Below, one piece after another: positions 60,950-64,000 of a stretch of DNA of 64,000 nt; within the stretch, counting starts at the first letter, position 1; each line of letters starts with the position of its first letter. This DNA comes from Pterobdella sp. o SKG-2022. Taxonomy: Eukaryota; Annelida; Clitellata; Hirudinida; Piscicolidae. The notes beneath the pieces were generated by a model. The model searched no databases. It was not told where the DNA came from and saw only the letters and a program-made list of their open reading frames with translations. Where the stretch lies: positions 9,091,077-9,155,076 of the forward strand of contig OZ038324.1 of NCBI GenBank assembly GCA_964035795.1, written 5' to 3'. A program made the translations under genes and the position numbers.

Positions 60950-63302
60950 TCACTTATTGCTCAAACCACAAGCCATCTGTTCAATTGAGTCTTTGTATTG
61001 ACATAGTTTGAGATTCATGTACGACGCCACGTCGGTTTCATCTTCTTTACTGATGTTGATGATGAATGGATGCAGAAGCAACTCTTTGTATGTGGCCCTG
61101 GTGTTTAAGTCTTTGTCGAGGCTGGGGGTGTTATTAATATTCATATTAGTATATAAGTTCATTAATATTTATGAAGATATAAAGATTAATAACTACAATA
61201 ATGCTCATCAATTGATAGTGATGCTTTAATGTAGAAAGCATTTGAAGGTTATGAAACTTCAAGTTTTTCTTCATTGTTTATTGCATAAGAATTATAAAAC
61301 CTTTCTTATGAGACCAGTCCCAAATGATATTGGACAAAATTATTTTTTCTAGTAATTTATTGTTACCATTATGTTCATTATTTCTTTAATTCCTTATCAA
61401 TATCATTACTATTACTTTTATTGTTTTTGTTCGACACATTTTTATGTTTACCATTATTTTTATTATTTAAAGCCTCACCACTTAGCGATGAAGTCTTGGA
61501 ACTCAAAACTGAAAATGTCCTCAGGGAGCCTGGGAGGGTGGCTAAAAACCACCTAGAATAAAAATAATCATAATAAAAATCAGCAAAAAAATAGTGATAA
61601 TAAAAATAACAAGCATAATAATAACGATAAGAATATTAATAAATAAAATAATATTTTAATATACTGCCATGGGAAGCAATGGAGCTTAATGTATGAATAA
61701 TATTGATTTCAACAACAAAAATATATCTAAATTATGAATATTAGTAACTTTGACAGAAGAACAATAGTATAGAGAGGATATGAGTAATAGCCATCAAATG
61801 ACCTGATGGATCATGGAAAACAGCAAACTGCTTCGTTTGAACGGAAATTCCCCTGTGGCTAACTCGACCTGATGATGAGGATGGTAGTAATTATGATGAT
61901 GTTTCATTCATATGGGCTAGACGTATAATTTAATAGTCATAAAGCTACTTGCCATAGTAATTCCGAAAGACCACACGTCAGATCTGATGCCGTACTTGGA
62001 CCTGCCTTCCACCGCTTGCGGGTTTATCCTTTCAGGCTAAGAGAGGGGGTAGATTTTGATATTGTTGGTTGTTTGTGTTAATGTTTTTTTGTTCTTCTAG
62101 TATTTATGTTATATTCATTGTTTTCGTTGATATTGTTGATTTATAGTGAAACTCTGAATTGATTAATTTTAGTGTATAGTCAACAAGATCAAAAGTGAAT
62201 TTCCATCTCACGGCCATGTAAGGTTTGCATCCCACAGCCATTGAAGACACAAGCGAGTTCTTAAGCTTGCCACAAATGCCAAAATCACACAATTTAACTG
62301 CTCCTTTATGATTTGTCAGAATGTTGGATGGTTTAACGTCACGGTGGATGATTTTTAAGTCACTGTGAAGGTGGTGCAGTGCTTTCACTACCTGTGTGAG
62401 AGTGGGAGGAGCTTAATCGTTTCATCATTTTTTATTGGTTGGAAGTCAATGGTTGTTGTCGTGTAAGTCATTGTGAACTTTTTTATAATATAAATATTTT
62501 GAACATTTTTAAAGACATCATTGTTTTAAACATCTGTTATCAAGACTGTAACACACTGCAGAGGCGATGTAGGCGAGGATGTTTTCTGGAAGTTTTTCTT
62601 CGTGGAGTTTGAGTGCTTTGTAGAAGCTGTCCAAGGAAGCGTCCATCAACTCCATGCAGATCCAAATATCTCCCTGGAATGTCGGTGTGGCATGTGTGCA
62701 ACGAAAAAAAACATTAAGAAACAATCAATTTTTCACCAAAAATAAAGCACTAATAAAAAAAAGCTATTTAAAAAAACAAAATTTACACCTTACAACATTC
62801 AACTTGTTACTTATATTAAAAATAAAGCATCAATACTTAAAACCATAAAGCGACAACTAAAAACCCACCTCCCAAAAGAGGGAGCAGTAGAATGACACGA
62901 GGTGCACGCAGGACAGGGCACTCATTGACACATCCAACTCTCTCAAGAGACGCTCGTAATTGCCGTCCTCACTCGATACGTTACTGTAGTGCACTTTCTG
63001 TTCGGTGTGATGTGTGGTGGGTGCGAAAGTGCGTGTAATGTGTTATATAGAATATATTAAAATTATTTTTATTTGAAAAATTGAAAAAAACCGATAAAAT
63101 GTAAAAAATATTAAAGAGCACAACAGAATTTATAAGCACCTTAATAGCCATTTCCTGGTTCGATGGTACATGGACAGCTTTGTAGACGCAGCCAAACTGT
63201 CCCTTACCCATCACCCTGCCCAGTTTAAAATCCTCCACCCTCACTTTGTATTCTTGTCCCTCTACATACACTACATTTGCAGTCTTTGGAATGATTGGCA
63301 AA
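60950..63302 (-). CDS. MAP kinase kinase, MKK3/6 type (p38 activator), 5' end missing
   Basis: Eight exons, 5' to 3': 63140-63302, 62869-62997, 62557-62673, 62212-62391, 61953-62036, 61803-61868, 61479-61552, 60950-61121, giving 327 residues. Order of motifs: VEGQEYKVRVEDF, Gly loop GKGQFGCV, MAIK (ATP Lys), LLRELDVSM, DIWICMELMDASLDSFYK, IIHRDVKPSNIL, LCDFGICGKL, the activation loop SLVSS with the family S-x3-S/T phosphosite spacing, GCKPYMAPERINP, SDVWSFGITM, VELATGEFPF, YKELLLHPFI and ETDVASYM at the end. The DVAS tail and MELMDxSLDxFYK favour MKK3/6 over MKK4 or MKK7. Such kinases phosphorylate p38 on a Thr-Gly-Tyr loop. The first exon starts at an acceptor (TGCAG, 63303-63307), with no ATG, so the N-terminal docking motif is upstream or outside the window. 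The fifth intron uses a GC donor. Confidence 0.92.
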
Positions 63303-64000
63303 CTGCATTGGTGATTAAAACTAATGGTTATTTTGATTGACACTTATAATATATGGATCGTTATTGTGTTAATTGATGGATTTTTGAAGCAAGATTCAGT
63401 AATCAATAGCTTGTCTTTTTTGTGAAAATAAGTTTTGAATAGTTTTATCATTGGAGTTGAAAATCATAACAAAAAAGAACAAAGCAACAAAGTAGGATAT
63501 GAAAGGTCTTACGACTCCATAGGCTTAAAGTTGCTTCGTCAAAGTCAAAATTTTAAAATATTCCTTTTATTGAAAAAACATTACTACAAAGTTAAAATTG
63601 ACGGTTATTTATGAAACGAGATTTTAAAAGGCAATCTTTGAGTTCTAAAAGTGAACTTGCAATAAATCGAGGTACCAGTGATGTGCGGTATTTTTTTGGC
63701 TTCCTGGAGTGGGTTTGTGCCAAAATACGAGACCAAAATAAAATTTTACTATTATAGTATTTCTGAAAAATTTAGAAATTATTTAATATAAAAAGTTGAG
63801 AATTTATTAAAAGAAATAACCGATAGGACGCATTCATGTAATGTATAAGAGACTATCAAGCCTTAACGATCAAAAATCTCGAGTAAATTAAATTATCCAT
63901 ATCATTTATAAATCATCAAATAAACTATAGATTGCAAAACTGCATTCACTTGAAAGTCTCTTCAAGCGCAAACAACAATTCAATAGATGGTGAGGTGGAT
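63303..64000. other. 5' flank or first intron of the MKK gene
   Basis: Should hold an intron and perhaps the first exon of the kinase on the minus strand. I could not find a convincing ATG exon; none of the short frames reads like an MKK N-terminus. Confidence 0.4.

Noticed and set aside
63303..63343. Extension of the MKK first exon to a start at 63343
   Set aside because: The codon there is GTG, not ATG, and the extra residues do not resemble an MKK N-terminus; an acceptor at 63303-63307 explains the exon better.

Overview
The window looks like a stretch of an AT-rich (roughly 70% A+T by eye) invertebrate animal genome. Evidence for an animal: genes split by GT-AG introns, a class A GPCR, an MKK3/6-type kinase kinase, a CEP57-like centrosomal protein, an antistasin-type secreted peptide, and non-LTR retrotransposons of CR1/Rex1-like and RTE-like type. 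I cannot fix the phylum from sequence alone.

Layout. 1-9.5 kb is gene-poor, with a (CTA)n array at the left edge and a near-perfect palindrome at 5.2-5.4 kb. At 9.5-11.45 kb lies a 5'-truncated CR1/Rex1-like LINE broken by two in-frame stops. 12.4-24.8 kb is dominated by tandem repeats: (AAT)n, a 24-bp repeat, an ACN tract that could be a poly-threonine exon, about 527 perfect GAT units over 1.58 kb, and a 6.7-kb minisatellite of an 11-bp CpG-bearing unit with an exact 2,607-bp higher-order duplication. 25-34 kb is again gene-poor, with a LINE 3' end carrying an (ATG)n tail and 26-bp and 18-bp tandem repeats. An intronless class A GPCR lies at 34.5-36.1 kb on the minus strand. 36-44.4 kb has only weak unassigned ORFs, a foldback repeat and a 200-N assembly gap.

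The right third is a compact gene cluster. On the plus strand: a three-exon antistasin-like secreted peptide (44.5 kb), an RTN4IP1-like mitochondrial reductase (45.5-54.6 kb, with an RTE-like LINE in its large intron), a CEP57-like coiled-coil gene (54.9-58.0 kb) and V-ATPase subunit E (58.4-60.4 kb). A convergent minus-strand MKK3/6-type kinase kinase (60.95-63.3 kb) lacks its 5' end. Exons were placed by hand from splice signals, phase and family alignment. The reading frames add up across all junctions for the antistasin, RTN4IP1, CEP57 and V-ATPase models. These genes show no shared pathway (redox, centrosome, proton pumping, stress signalling); only their close packing is notable.

Most of the very long open frames here (runs of a single amino acid, or of VVVVWW-type units) are by-products of tandem repeats and are not annotated as genes.
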